From Melanocharis versteri (taxonomy: Eukaryota > Chordata > Aves > Passeriformes > Melanocharitidae), in the NCBI GenBank assembly GCA_013397845.1, contig VZTG01004161.1:2754495-2818494 (forward strand): 64,000 bases of DNA. The letters run 5' to 3'. Each line of letters starts with the position of its first letter. Within the stretch, counting starts at the first letter, position 1. Below the pieces are notes generated by a model. That model was not told the origin of the DNA. It did not search any database and saw only the letters and a list, made by a program, of their open reading frames with translations. This document shows, one piece after another, positions 1 through 13,473 of the stretch. Both the position numbers and the translations under genes were made by a program.

Positions 1-3000
1 TTGTTCCTGCAAGATACAAAATGAGAAAAACAATATTCTAGACAATAAAACAGATTTGTCCACCTCTCCTTACCGGCTGATACAGAGGCATTTATTTATT
101 TTTGCAGTGAATCAAAAGAAGTTCTCATGGCGAAGTTCAATTGCTGTTTATTCTGTGGCTTCCTCCTCTCTGTGGTCTTCCTCTGTTTTTCTTGCTGCTA
201 ATAAAAGTGTCTACAAACAATCCTTTTTAAAGACCATAGAGACGCAGATGGAAAGCGAGGTTAAAAAGTAGGGGACAAGGAGATACGAGGGCATGACGTC
301 AATAGCATGAGCAGGATGAAAGACAATGGATGCGAGGCAGAAAGGGGAACTGTTGGGGACGTGACTAGGCACAGCTCACAGCCCAAAAAGACAAGGACCT
401 GGCCCTGCAACTGATCTCAAATCTCTTCTGCTCAATCACGTATGATCAACCCTACCTGTACCACTCACATCCCCACTGGTGCTTGGTCTATAGCTCAACC
501 TGGCTTAGGGGCAAAAGGTGTTTGAGGTTAGGCTTGAATCTGGCCATTTTCTGAGGAATACAGGCAAAATAACCAATGGCTAGAAGTCCTCCTGTGCCCT
601 TCCTGTTGTTTCTCGTAAAGATGGTCAAGCAGTTTCCCAGCCTTTTGGGACGGGGCCTGAGGTCAGGTCACAAAGAAAGAGCACAAAGCGGGGTGAAGCT
701 GTACAAGAAGGCTTGAGTTGCTCGGGGCCTTGCTGCCACAAAAAGGGGAATGACCTGCCTACTTCTCTCTTCTTGTGCTCCTGGCCTAAACCTTCTGCAT
801 GTCTTTTGAGCAGGTTTTTCTCATCTGCTGCTGAGCCAATTCAACACATTAGAACAGCAGAAAACTAATCCAGCCAGAAAGTGAGTGATTTTCTGTTGAA
901 CTGAGTTGAATGGGCTCAGCTCAGGGAGCTAATAAAAGGAGGATATGGATAGGTAGGGGAAAAAACAACTGCTTCCCTGTGGTGATATAGGAAGTTATCC
1001 CTGACATTCTCTTTAAATTATTATTTTACACTCAAATTTACCATTTTCAGAATAATTTCTAGGCATGCTGGAAAAATTATTCTATAAACTTCCCTTCTTT
1101 ACAGCCATGTGTTTGGAAAATCTTCTTTCCTTAAGACAACCTGGACTTAAAACTACTTAGTTGTGTTTACTGCTCCACAGACTAATCTCTTAACGTTTCT
1201 TTCAGTAAATACTCATGTTCTCTCCTAAACAGCCTTGATTCTCCTCAATGCAGCCGAGACAGCTGGTGAATTTCAGTTTTCCACCTAAACCATTAGCTTA
1301 TACAAGAGGAAACAAAGATTGACTTTTATGCTTATTGGTTCTATGTCATGGACCATGCAGCCATGCACACCCATAAATATTCTTGAAAGGCCTCAGCATG
1401 CTCCAGCTGAACTGGCTGCACTTTTGCCACAGATGCCAACAGGAACAGCCCACATCTGGCAAAACGACGAAGTCACTTTTAAGTGCAGTGCCCTGAAACG
1501 ATGCAGGCTGACACGCCTGGCTGCTCATGTTTGTGGGGAGAAACATCCAACACAACTCCTAATGTAAACCTCAGCTACTGAATCCCTCCCATTTTCTAGG
1601 CAGCCATCCAAGCTGTGAATTTAAAGTGAATTTCTACTTGACCATTCGACACAGTGTCTCCAGATCCTCCTCAGCCTGTGACGCGATGTTTACAGTGGTT
1701 TCCTACTGCTTTTTTAACTTCACAAACTTGTGAGCCACACAGCTGTTTAAATCAACAAATCCTGCCTGTAAATATGCTTCAGGGGAAGGCTTTTAAAACA
1801 GGCACTTTGATACAGCCAAGCTGCAAGGCTCATGAAGCACTAGTTTTCTAAACGAAACATGGAGTAATTTGGGACACAACACATTGAGTTGCTACACTAA
1901 AGAGACTCCTAGGGTGGGTTTACAAAGGCATTGACGCTGCAGGTTGAATAATCTAGTCGCTTCCAAAGCATGGCCCAGAGATGCTTATAGATCCATGAAC
2001 AACTTCTGAGGCATTCATATGAAACAGGAAAAAAAAGAAAATCAGAATGAGAAATTTACTGGAAATAGGTTAAGATTCACCGCACATGTGCAGCACCATA
2101 CACACGTACACAGAAAGTGGAACTGCAGAAGGGGGAATTTGCAAATCTGAAGTGGCTGAAAAGTTTTTGTCTAATGAATCATTTCTTTTCACCACTTCAA
2201 AGATCAAGAATAACCAAAAATATCAATTCTGTTGTGTAAGTATCATATTCCCACAGTTAAAAAATACTGTTTTGTGAAACCTACACCTGTCTTCTCATTG
2301 GTATTGATATTAGACAAAAGCCAGAGTGCCAGATCCCTGCCCATGGAAGCAGCCTGGAGTTTTGAATATTTAATTTCCCCAAGGCTTTTGATATTTATTA
2401 GTCTGTGAAAATAATAATTCTTTACATAAGTAACAATACCAAGTTGTTAAAGTAGATAATTTAAAACCTGTGAATGACAAACAACAGCCAATCATTGCCA
2501 AACTTCTAGCGGAAGGAAGCAAGGGAACCCAAAATTAAGACAGCCGTCAAAGAGAAAAATGAAAACTGCCAGAGGATGAAAAAGCACAGGTGCCAGCCAG
2601 ACTGACACACAGGGAAACCCAACTCCTTGGGCTGCAGAGCAGGAATAGACCAAACATCACAGGCATAACTTGTCTCCCCGTGCAGCACATCACAACCCTG
2701 CCCTCGGGATGCTCGTTTGAAGGGAGGCAGTGGTTGACACTCCAGCCTATTTTATCCTTCACGCTGCAAGTGGAATTGCCTATGAGTTAATTGCTAAACT
2801 TGTTTTGTACTGAGGAGAGCTGCCTAATTACACCTTGTCAGAGGTGAGCCATGCATTTTACATAGGCTGCCTAACTACCATCCAAGGTGTTTTGCTACAT
2901 CTGCTGCCAGCTGGGCTAAATGACCTGTATCTCAATCCACACCACCAGTGGGAAGGGTGAGTGACTTCCAGCGATATATTAATCTTGAAAGATTATCAAA

Positions 3001-3866
3001 TAAAATATCATTTGCCAGAGGTCTTTCGCAGGACTTTACTTCCTCTTCTCCCAACACGTTCTGTAGACCTTGAACTGAAACCGGGAGTTGCTACAGACTG
3101 ATGCTTTTCCTTTTGGTTTTCTCTCTGCCATTGACTGATGCACAGCTCATGGAGCTGCTCACAGCCATTCACAGCCGTGGCCTTGTGAGCAAACCATACA
3201 CCTTCCTGCTGAATACTGCCAGAACCTAAACTCACTTTCTCTGGCCCATTATCCTTCTAAATTTTCTGCTTGTCAAATTAACCTCCAAAATGTGAACACG
3301 ATATGGTCTTTGTCTCTTCCTCTGCCTTTCAGTAACTAGAGGCAGAATCTCTTGAAGTTTTGAATGTGTGTTTTAAATTAGTTAATGATGCCGAAACATA
3401 TTTATGGCAGCTTGGATTTAATCACTATTGTTTCAGCTGGATTAAAAGTCATCTAAACTGATAAAATAGATTTGTAACCTATATTGACATCCCTGGAATA
3501 TAGAGTTGAATGTTGAGCTTCTGTCCACAGTAGAGAGACGCAAAACCACTCAAGACTTTGAATGTTTTGGGTCAAGGGATTTTGGCTGAGGACTGCATGG
3601 GAAAGAGAGAGAAGTTCAGGTAAGGAGAGGGATGGTAGTGAGTAAATAAGACATAAAGAAGTTTCAAAATAACTGTTTGCTGCCTTTTTGAGAGAAATTT
3701 AAAGGATTAGTGTCTCTTAATGAAAAATATGTTCTTATTACCAATTTGACTTGGGACCATAGTAATTTTGTCTCCAGCTGTCTTTTGGTGATTTCAGTTT
3801 CTAAGCATTTTTCTTGTGCATGAGCTGACTTCTTTCAGAGTAAACTGAATTGCAAGACCAGCCCGA

Positions 3867-3914
3867 ACATACTCCAACTCCACAAGAGACATACTCCAAC
3901 TCCACAAGAGACAT
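3867..3914. repeat. Perfect 22-bp tandem duplication (2.2 copies)
   Basis: The unit acatactccaactccacaag plus ag (22 bp) occurs at 3867-3888 and again without change at 3889-3910, followed by four more matching bases. It has the form of a replication-slippage or small segmental duplication event and, being perfect, is probably recent. Confidence 0.95.
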
Positions 3915-4880
3915 GTAGGTCCCAACCAAAGTCCTGGACCTGAAAACATGAATTTTTTTCTTCTGTACTTAGGAAAGTACTCCCTGAATTGATATTGTTC
4001 TTCACATTAGTGTAACTTAAACCTAAATTTTAACAATTTGGGTCAAAAAATACAACTGCTGACAATCTAATTCCTGGTCACATTCGCAGAAACACCTTTT
4101 ATATCGAGCTCCATGACAAAACCTTTTCTTCTTTTCCTCATTGGTCACCAGTTTTTTCCAATGATGCCTAAATTTGTTTAGCTAGTACAAAACACCAGCC
4201 AAATCCTGAAAATAGAATGTGTAGGAGCAAAGCAAACTGAATGGATTGCATCATAAAATTAGAGTTACAAGAGTTACTGGGCTGTAACAGATATTGCAGA
4301 AGAAAATATATAGACAGATTACTCAGAAAACCCTCAAAATCCAACTGCACAGAGCATGCACTGACTGTAAAGTATATAGGCAGTAGATAATACAATAGTG
4401 GCAATGGAGAGAAGTAAGAAGCTCCTCTACAGTGAGATTGCTTCAGATGTAGGAGAAACCAACCAAAACACTGCTTGAAAGCTGTGCCAGTGTTTCTGGA
4501 TCTCAGTGCAAGGAGATGGGTGTTTTCTGGTAGTATTTTCCCCGCAGTGCAAACGAGCAAGCAGAGAACAAGCAGAGAGAAGTGGATAAAAAGCCAAGAA
4601 AATGTAAGCAAAGGGACCACGGCAGGAAGCCAGGAGGAGGAGAGAGCCTGGCATTTGGAATGCTGTGTGGCAATTAGAGGTGAAGAAATTGCCTCCATTC
4701 TGGCTCTGTTTTCAGGAAAACAAGGCTGTGCACATATTCTTTGCATGGGGAGATTGCACATGAGACTCTGCACAAGGCTGAGTGGAAGAAAGGGTTTGTT
4801 CTTCTTCCATTAAGTCCTCCCTCAGCAGAAGTCATCCAAAAGAGTCCAGTAGCAGTAAATATCAGTTTTAAAGGGTAATG

Positions 4881-4908
4881 GTGGGGGAAGGGGGGTGGGG
4901 GGGGGAAG
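4881..4908 (+). repeat. G-rich tract, potential G-quadruplex
   Basis: The plus strand carries runs of five, six and nine or more G separated by AA and T. With the last run split, four G-runs of three or more are available within 28 bases. There is no gene nearby, and it may be a simple-repeat remnant. Confidence 0.6.
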
Positions 4909-7900
4909 GAAAAATCATACATATTAATGCAATGTAAGAAATTTATTTCCTGTGTTAGATTGTGGGCTCAAGCTCAGGGCAAACCACTGTTTCCACCTCT
5001 ACCTGATGTTGCTGCCACCATACCAGGGTCCCTATATATGTGCTGAATTAGGAACTGGAGATGGTGAATTCTTCACTTTTCTGCCAGTTTTGCTTCAAAA
5101 CCTTTCATGACTACCATTCCATCAAGAAACTTGTACTATTTCAAATGCAAATGAAGAACAGTTGTTGTTTTCCACCTACTTTGGCTCTGAATTGTTGATA
5201 AATTGAGGAGTTAAGATTTCTGGATACTGCACTACTTTAGAAAAAAATGATAATTTTGTGCAGAAGAGAATGAATGTTCACTCAACAGTAGGTGATTACA
5301 TACAAGAAAATAAAGGGAATTTAAGTTTTGAGAGGCTCGTATTTCATGAAAAATATCTGACACACAAACCACATTGGAAGCAAATTTAAAGTCTTGTGAA
5401 GCAGAACATATAAGGGAGCTCTTATGTATTAAAACAATAAGACATCTCTCCTTATTTGTCTCCTCCGTTAGTAAAATAAAAGGTAGTGAATTGTTCTGGT
5501 AGATATGTTTTACATCAATGCTATTTGCTGTGACTAAAAGTTTTGTATTTTTTCTACTATATTTCATACACTCATGTACACAGAGCCTGTTTGGCTCAGT
5601 CATCTGGTACTTTTTATCCAACACTGTTTGTGGACTCCGTGTTTCCAGAGCCTTAAATCTGGCCAGGAAATAGAGATTCTAAATATATGTAATTAATAAC
5701 TACAATGATAATAAAAAAATACTTGTGGCCAAAATACCTGGCCAAAAACATATTGACCACATCTAAAGGCATAAAAATGTTTCTTGCCCAAGAATTCTAA
5801 TTAGATTTTCCTGGGAACACTGAATATCGTCTGGGTTTTGTGGTGATTTTTTGGTTTGATTTTAAAAATGTACATGGGTTTCTATTTTGTTGTTTCTACT
5901 TGTCCTTGTGTTACTAAACCAATATTTTGGTTTTTCCATGGTGTATTCCACCAATCTCAAGAAAACTTAGACCAGTATAGCCACAAGAACAGGGGAAGTT
6001 AGGAATGGCAGGGGGTACTGGATGTTGTTCCCATCCATCCCACTGAAGCAAGCTACCAAAACAGGCTGAAAAAATCAAGCCTTACTCTCCCTCCCATGCT
6101 CAGCTGGCCGAAAGGCAGTAGGAGGCAAAGGGAGAAGCCAAGGCTGCTTGTTTGCTGAAGGCTGCAGAGGTCAGAACAGGAGAGGAGCTCTTCAATTATT
6201 TGTGTTGCAGTAGTGCCAGTCACAGACCAGGACCCCATTGAGTCAGTCACCATACAAGCGTGGAACAAAAGCAGTAATCCTTGAGCTTTGGTTAGCCAGT
6301 AATTCACCCCCCTTTAAGGGATGGGGATTTGCATGTTTATGGTTGGGAAATAACCATGTTTGAGTCCATTGGAGCCTCTCCTGTTACGAGTGCACAGGGG
6401 GTTGTGTAGATGAGAAGAAAAGAATCAGTGTTACAGCCAGTGACCATGTACTGCATCTAGCCCTTTCCTCTGAGTGAGGCAACTGCACTTCATTTTAGGA
6501 ATAATTCTTGAGCCCTGGGTTTTTTCCCCATTTTTCTCAGCTCCAAATAATTTTTGTGACAAGCCATAGCAGCATCCTGTTTTCGTCACAAATGAAAGTT
6601 AAGTAAACTGTGCTCTAATTCTTTTAGCCAGAGGGAGGATCTGTGACAGCAACTTCTTCCATATGCTCATTTTCTATTTTCAACTCTTATTTCATAAATA
6701 ACAGGCTTTCAGAATTGCTCACTCCATACTGCCCAGCTACACTAGTTGCATGTCTACATCAGAGGACTTGCATCCAAAACTAGTCAGAGCATTTACACAA
6801 AAGGGAGGCAGTTTAAAAATATAAAAGAACATGAAATACCACTGAAAAACACAGGCTCTGCCACTGTAGACACTTAAAAAACACAGCTCTGCACATCCAG
6901 ATTTATCCTGCCATGGCACTGAGAAACATTTGTATTGTGCCGTTGTATCCAGGGTTGCTTGGGCCATAGGTTTTCCTGACAGCACACTTGAAGGAGCACA
7001 CACCTACTCAACACTTACCCAGCAGGGTGCCAGGCCTGGCACTTGACAGAGATGAGTTTCCTGTTATTAGAGCAGGATTACAAGCCCTCAGCGAGTAGGA
7101 GGAGACAACGGAGGAAGAGAGGTGGTCACCAGAGACAGAAATAGCTTATGTTTTTTGGAGCATCTCTGCAGCCAATTTATGTCATGGCAGGCCACGTACC
7201 TGGTCAGACCAGCACGGCCACTGCCCACTGTGGCCCTCGCTCCTCAGGGAGGCCGGGGCTTCTGCCAACATGGCCAATGCTCATGAGAGGGTGTCTAATA
7301 ATGAAGAGCCAAATGCAGAGACAACTTTCTTCTGATCAGTTATTCGTTGCTGCCAGTTCCAATGCCCCTGCCCCCCAGACTGGCTCCTCTGAGATGGCCA
7401 GAATCGTGAGAGACTGCCTGTGAAACATGGTAGGAAGAGCCAGGCATGGTCATAGCAAACCCAGACGGATCACAATTTCTTCTAGAAAAAACATACTTCC
7501 TATGGTGGAAGGTGATCAAGAGGAATTTGTACCTTCTTTGAATGGAAGGCCATGTACAAAATAGCCTGATACACCCATGTGTGGACTGCTCATCAAACAC
7601 TTGATTAGCCTGCTGTCTTTTCATTGTCTATCCATCTGTAATTGGTAGAATCCCAATCTACATTTTCCAGGTAAGGTTCATGCCAAGCTGTTGACTTGAA
7701 TCTGTTCACAGAAGCAAACAGCAAGTGCCAGAGCCTGAAGTGGAGAGAGAGACTGGACAAATACAGTGGGGAGAAGATAAAAAGATTTTTGCAACACATT
7801 GTCAGATAAGCTCAGGAAATCACATGAATATACATCTTTCAGCACAACTTGTTATAGTCTAGGTGGCACATCAGAAGCAAAAAGAAAATCAGCCTTGCAG

Positions 7901-10900
7901 GTCTCAATACTGCAATAACTACTTTGAGATGTCTGGCATCCTGAGGTGCCTGTAGCTTTGCACTGGATATAGGGGTGCCCCTATATACAGCAGAACTGTC
8001 CACCCTTCTGATTTTTTATTAATTCATTGGCTACTAAACCAGAAAGACTTCAGTGAAGGTATAAGCTCCCAAAGAGAAGATTGACTACACCTGTTGATAT
8101 CACTACAGGGCTGTTTGTTTTTCATTGCCTGTCCCCTGGAGAATCACCTTACGGGTCCTTCAGTGTTCACAAATGACACAGCTGAGTGCCGTGGTCCTGA
8201 GCAGTGCAGGAACAGCAAGGGACCACTGACATTTCTGTACCCCCTCGGGGATGGATGCTCTGCAGTGCCCGAGCTAATTACCAATGCATGGCTCACCACC
8301 TGGAGTAGCTCTCCAACCCCTGAGCAAATGAATCATGCTCTGACGGATCCCAAAAAAATTCATCCATGGCAAATCTAATGGCTTCATCCCAGCAATTTGA
8401 ATTTCCCTGGACATGTATTTAGACATGCAGGGAATGTGTTACTAATAGAAAGAAAAGTTCCTCCAACTTCAGGAACTCTCAGAGCCCATTTTAAATACAA
8501 TCAAATGCACGGATTAGCTACAATTTGATTAAACATCTTCAGTGACAGTTAACAGACTCCTTTGGTGCTTGGTGCCTTTTGTGGGTTCCTGGATGTCTCT
8601 CACACTACTGTTTACAGAGCCTGGCCTCAAGCAGGTATAGTTTGCCTACATTTACAGATAGGCTTTACGACAGCTTATTACCTGTGGAATAAACCCTTGT
8701 CTCAAACTAGGAGTTCTCTGTGCTAGGCACTGTATGAGGGACAGCAAGACAGCTCCTGCTCTGGCCTCGCTTCCTTTCTGTGTTGCTTTAAATGTGATCA
8801 TTTATCATTTGAAGTCAGTCCTAAAACTACCATGTATTTACTTCTTCCATCTTACTGCATACCTAAAATACATCTAGGAACCTCTCAAAACCTGAGCCTC
8901 CTCCTGAGTGTTAACAGCACATTCTCAAACACTTTGTCTAGACTTGAAATATGTTCAAGCAGCAAAGTCCAAGTGGGGAACAGACAACATATTTAGTTTA
9001 TGATAAATTAACCAGAGTGAAGGCTAATCTTCAAGGCCAACACGTTCTGCCTCTCTTCAACAGCCTGAAGGCAGGAACGAGGTTGAGTGAAAGTTTTTGC
9101 ACAGGACATGGGATTTCCCAAAAAAGCCAAACTGATCTTCTGTGGGCTCAGATATCTTTTCCCAGTGTGTCTGTTCTCTGATGGTACGAAATAGGTCCAA
9201 TCAACTGCACTCTCAACTTGATATCCCCTACATCAATGCCTACAGACAGCTGGGTTACACAAACGCAAGTTAATTCAGACTTTTAAGCACATACAAAACA
9301 ATGACCTCTCTCCAACGCCTGAAAGGAGGAAAAAATACAAGCATTTTCCTACACTCTTACTTCAAAACAACACCTACAAGACTTCAGCGTTTTGTCACTA
9401 TGAAAATATGCTGGATGCAAGGCTTCCCTCTAGTGGAAAATCCACGAACTTTTCACTAGGAGCTGCAGTTAAGGCATGGAAAAACAAATGCCGAAAGTGC
9501 ATATAATGTTGCTGTTGAAACAGCAAGTGGCAAGTGCATTCACACATGACAACACGATTATGCTTGAGCCTTCTGTGTCACACTTAATGCTTGACCTCCT
9601 CCCAGATGCTACAGCTGCAGAGATGTGAGAACCTGCACCTTTCACTTTAATTGCCAATTCAGGACTAAACATTTGCTATCCATACATGTATCAGGTTAGG
9701 ATTTTCCATTAGGGCCTGGGCTTTGGAACAAGCTTATTTCCTGTGATGAGAAGATTGTCAGCCTTGGGGTAGGCCTGCCTGCCCGCCTGTGGGAACAAGA
9801 GAAGGGAAGAGGGCGTACTATGTGAGATGGCAGGACCCTATGTGAGATTAGATGCTGGGTCAGGGAGTTCTCTTGACATTTATGCTGTTAACACAACTAT
9901 TTGGTTCGCACAGGGATCAGCAATACGGATTTTAGAAAAGCCACAACAAACCAGCTCAAAACAAAAGGTTTTCAAAGATCCAGAAAACAAGACAGGTAAG
10001 TAAAAAAATGTACTGTAATTAATAGCGATCAAAATCAATGAATCTATAGCTTCATATCCAGACTATAAAGGAAATTTGAAAGTGTTCCTAAGACTGGTAA
10101 AGAGCAAATAAAGCCTAATTAACCTATGGAGTGAGAGACCACTGAAGAGTATTTCACACAGTCATAGGGCTGCTGTATGAATGCAAAGGCTGCAGAACAT
10201 CTGCTGGGGGTGGGCAGCAAACCCAAGGTGAGGTGGGAATTGTGCCCAAGCCTTGTTGCACACATATCCCAGTGGTGCTAGTCCTACATTCATCATTATG
10301 TATTTAGGAAGCACTGCTGCCAGTCCCGTCGTTCTCAGCTCCTCCTAACATGGTTTCACAGACCCTGAGGAAGGGCACAGCCACAGCAGAGCCAGACTGA
10401 AGTGTCAAGCCAGAGAGGCAGCTTCTTGCACCAGAGGTGCAACATTTTTGATCCGCTGCTAGTCAGCATGGATAAATCCTGAGCCATGATAGCTCACAGC
10501 TGGCACAGCGTCCCAAGCAGCAGCAGTGCCTGCGCTGCAATGGAAGAGGAGCTGCCCTGCCTCAGACCACTGATGCCATGCTTCCCCTGCACTGGTTTCT
10601 GGCCATTGTCTGATGGACTCATTAACCACCAGAAATCAGAGCAGTCAAAACATAAATATTTCTATCAGTTCAACAAGCTGAATTTAGCTCTTCTCTCTGA
10701 AAGATCTAATGCTGCCAGGCTTGTTGAGATAAATGAGGTCCTGCATTGTGCCTGCAGCCTTGTGCTGCATTTGTGTATTTTCCTTCTGCCCTGACACCTT
10801 AAGGTAGCAGCAGGTTGTCAGGGTGCACAGCACACCCTGCCCATCTGCAACAAAGATGAAATTTGGAGATTGGATTGCCAAGCATTTGCTACCCCAAGAA

Positions 10901-11450
10901 GTTCACAACTGCAATGACAGGCCTGAGGAAAACTCAGCAAGCTGCATGCCTCCAGCAGCTCTAAGAGAAAACCAAACCAGGCATTGAGTGACAGAAGACT
11001 CAATTTTCAAATTCTCATAAGTTCCTAGAATTCTTAGCCTAGATATCAAAACTATTCATCTACATTAACAAGGAATCTACAGCTGAAAAGGTACCCTGGG
11101 TGTTTTTGCTGAAGTATGGCTTCAAGTGTCAAGCTAAACAGCACACGAATGGATAAGCAGTCCTATCTAGAGTGCCACAGCCTTCTTTTGAAGGCCTGAA
11201 TTAAATCTCTAGCAACAGAAGTATAATCACTAAAAAAAGCCAAAAGACACTGTGTCACTTCATGTCTTCACCGTATGCATTCAATAATGTGGTTCTGAGG
11301 TGCTGCTGAGCCATAACAATTCCATTATGGTCCACTGCCCCTCTGTGCCCGAGACATCTTTGCACAAGTTGTTCCACAGCAAACGGCACATGGTGAATAC
11401 ATAAGACAAAAACACATCAGCATTTCTCAGGGTAATAGTGTGTCACTATT

Positions 11451-11715
11451 GCAGAATCACAGAATGGTTTGGGTCAGAAGGGACCTCAAGAGACCATCTG
11501 GCTCCAACCGTGCTGCCATGGGCAGGGACAGCTTCCCCTAGACCAGGTTGCTCAGAGCTCCATCCAACCTGGCCTTGAACACTGCCAGCTGGGGCACCCA
11601 CAGCTTCTCTGGGCAACCTGTTAAGAGTGCCTCACCACCCTTACAGGAAAGAATTTTTCCCTGTTATCTGATCCTAACCTACTTGATTGCACTCTGAAGC
11701 CATTACTATTTATAG
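11451..11715 (-). mobile_element. CR1 LINE 3'-end fragment
   Basis: Read on the plus strand it begins agaatcacagaatggtttgg and continues with ggacctcaagagaccatctg, caggttgctcagagctccat and ccaacctggccttgaacact. This is the reverse complement of the conserved CR1 3' region, so the element is on the minus strand. It lies about 160 bp beyond the NAA16 poly(A) site and carries no coding capacity. Confidence 0.92.
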
Positions 11716-11891
11716 ATACACATCTCAACCTGCTAAATAGTTATTTTTTTCCTAACTACTTACAGAGTTAACATTAAAACAGCGAATGTTGCAACTCAAT
11801 AGAAAAAAGCCCTACTGAGAATGATGGGCTAAAGTTTGATGTCCATAAATATGCAAGAATTCCAAACCAAAGGCAAGTGTGTACAAAATAA

Positions 11892-11897
11892 TTTATT
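11892..11897 (-). terminator. Distal poly(A) signal AATAAA for NAA16
   Basis: The minus strand reads AATAAA here, followed by a T/G-rich tract (ttattttgtac, then tttggtttgg) over the next 10-40 nt, the arrangement expected of a cleavage/polyadenylation site. Cleavage is inferred at about 11865-11880. Confidence 0.6.
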
Positions 11898-11998
11898 ACA
11901 GCATAACATATGTTGGCAATATTTTACAGTGAATTTTCCATTCAACAATTTTTTAATCTAAACAGATGACACACAAAGGAGAATTTTAATTAGAACAG

Positions 11999-12004
11999 TT
12001 TATT
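11999..12004 (-). terminator. Possible proximal poly(A) signal AATAAA for NAA16
   Basis: A second minus-strand AATAAA lies about 107 nt upstream of the distal one, followed by ctgttctaattaaaa. The downstream GU-rich element is weaker, so this may be a minor alternative site. Confidence 0.35.
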
Positions 12005-12075
12005 TGTCTTAATAAAATCCCCTCTTCATGAACCGGTATTTGCCTTTGAGGGGCTATAGTTAATATTACTGGAAT

Positions 12076-12083
12076 TATTTACA
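12076..12083 (-). promoter_or_regulatory. Pumilio response element-like motif in the NAA16 3' UTR
   Basis: The minus strand reads TGTAAATA, a perfect match to the UGUANAUA Pumilio consensus, about 180 nt from the predicted mRNA end. The 8-mer is common in AT-rich DNA, so use is inferred only. Confidence 0.3.
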
Positions 12084-13473
12084 TTGCAGTGAAATAAAAA
12101 CAAACCAAGATTGAATAATTCCATTACAGTTTCCAGAAAACAGATTTTCTGTACAAGCCACAGTATAATTATGTTTTGATAGCAGTTCTTATAGAATGTA
12201 AAGCTGTCATGTGATATGTAGCCATTTTGTCTAGCAATGCTATGCTTTAAATAGGTATATTAGATTTAAACTTCCATTTTGATGTGTTGTATATTTAATA
12301 GTTAATGCACCAGAATACAAAGTAAGAAAAAAGTTCATTATGATTTGTAGTCAGCCTCTTTGTGCTCCCTTAAACAGTTTTAAAATGTAAAACGTATTTC
12401 TTGCACACTGTTTTGCCTTGCAGCACCTACAGCAATAACATTTAGGCAGGAGAAGTTCTGGAGTATTGGCCATAAGTAGACAACTAAGACTTTTAATGGA
12501 GGTAATACAGCACACCCACCAGTGAGTTTTTATGATGTAGAGAAAAACTGTATTCCCCATTACTGTACCTTCTGCATTTGCCCAAATTTGGAGCAGCTTT
12601 TTTCATCCTAAGTGTCAACAGGTGAACAGATGGGGAGAAACCAGAAGGGAGAAGAGGAAAGGGGAGATGGAACAAAGGACAAACAACAATATTCAAATTC
12701 GTTATGTCTCCTCAGGGAATTGCTTCAGGATATTAAAACTTTAAAATATTAAACTGACCATAAAATTAAGGAAATAATAGCTATGGAACACAAGGTAGAT
12801 GGAATCGTTTTCAAAAAGCCTTAGATATTTGTAGTTTTGGGTTTTTTTACACAAACCTAATCTTCATATCTGTCAACACTGGTTCCATATAAGACACACA
12901 CCTGACAAAAACATGCAACCCCCCCAATGCTTTCATTGTTGCTGTGCTTCAAAAGAAACCAAACTGTCCAAAGACCAAAAAAGAAATCCAACCAAAACAA
13001 CCCAAAAAAAACCCCCCTAAAGAACAGTAATGACAAAGAGGGCAATTCAAGCAGCACTTCAGTCTTAATCTGCTAAAAACTCTCAAATGATAATTTATTA
13101 ACAAGGTATGTTCACATATATCTGCATATGTAACAACACTTAAGTGAAAGCAGTCTTTAATAGCCATATTATTGTGAGGGAGGGCTGATGAATTATTAAA
13201 AGACTTAAACCTGTACAAGTATAAACATGAAAAATGCTGATTAAAGATGTTTACATAAATATTGGCAGTTTTCATTGGGAGGAAAAAAACCCTAATAAGC
13301 ATACTCCGTTTAACTATCCAAATATTTTGTTTTAGATACCTGTTAAAGATATTAAAATACAACCTGGAAAAGTAACCCTGATCTGTATCCAACCAGCATG
13401 TAATGAGAGTCAGAGTTTCATATACATGTGTGCATGTAGGTATACACACACACAGGGGCTTGCACACACCACT

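Larger units (their letters stand above)
1..11870. other. Intergenic sequence downstream of NAA16, no gene recognised
   Basis: No open frame here encodes a protein I recognise, and no pair of splice-bounded conserved exons is visible. In other amniotes RGCC lies in this direction; I looked for its Ser-rich SVSDSSGFSD-type segment and did not see it. Sub-features listed separately are the 22-bp tandem duplication, the G-rich tract, the 201-codon chance-like ORF at 4168-4773 and the CR1 at 11451. Base composition is uneven, with GC-richer patches near 7180-7420 and 10200-10600 that hold nothing identifiable. Confidence 0.6.
11875..13473 (-). other. NAA16: NAA16 3' untranslated region
   Basis: About 1.6 kb of AT-rich sequence follows the TGA stop on the minus strand. 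The distal limit is inferred from the poly(A) signal at 11892-11897 and the T/G-rich stretch beyond it. It contains a second, upstream poly(A) hexamer, a Pumilio-type motif, a CA/TG-rich patch near 13430-13470, and A- and C-runs at 12990-13020. The first 174 codons after the stop stay open in the NAA16 frame. No transposon is recognised inside it. The true end needs transcript data. Confidence 0.7.
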
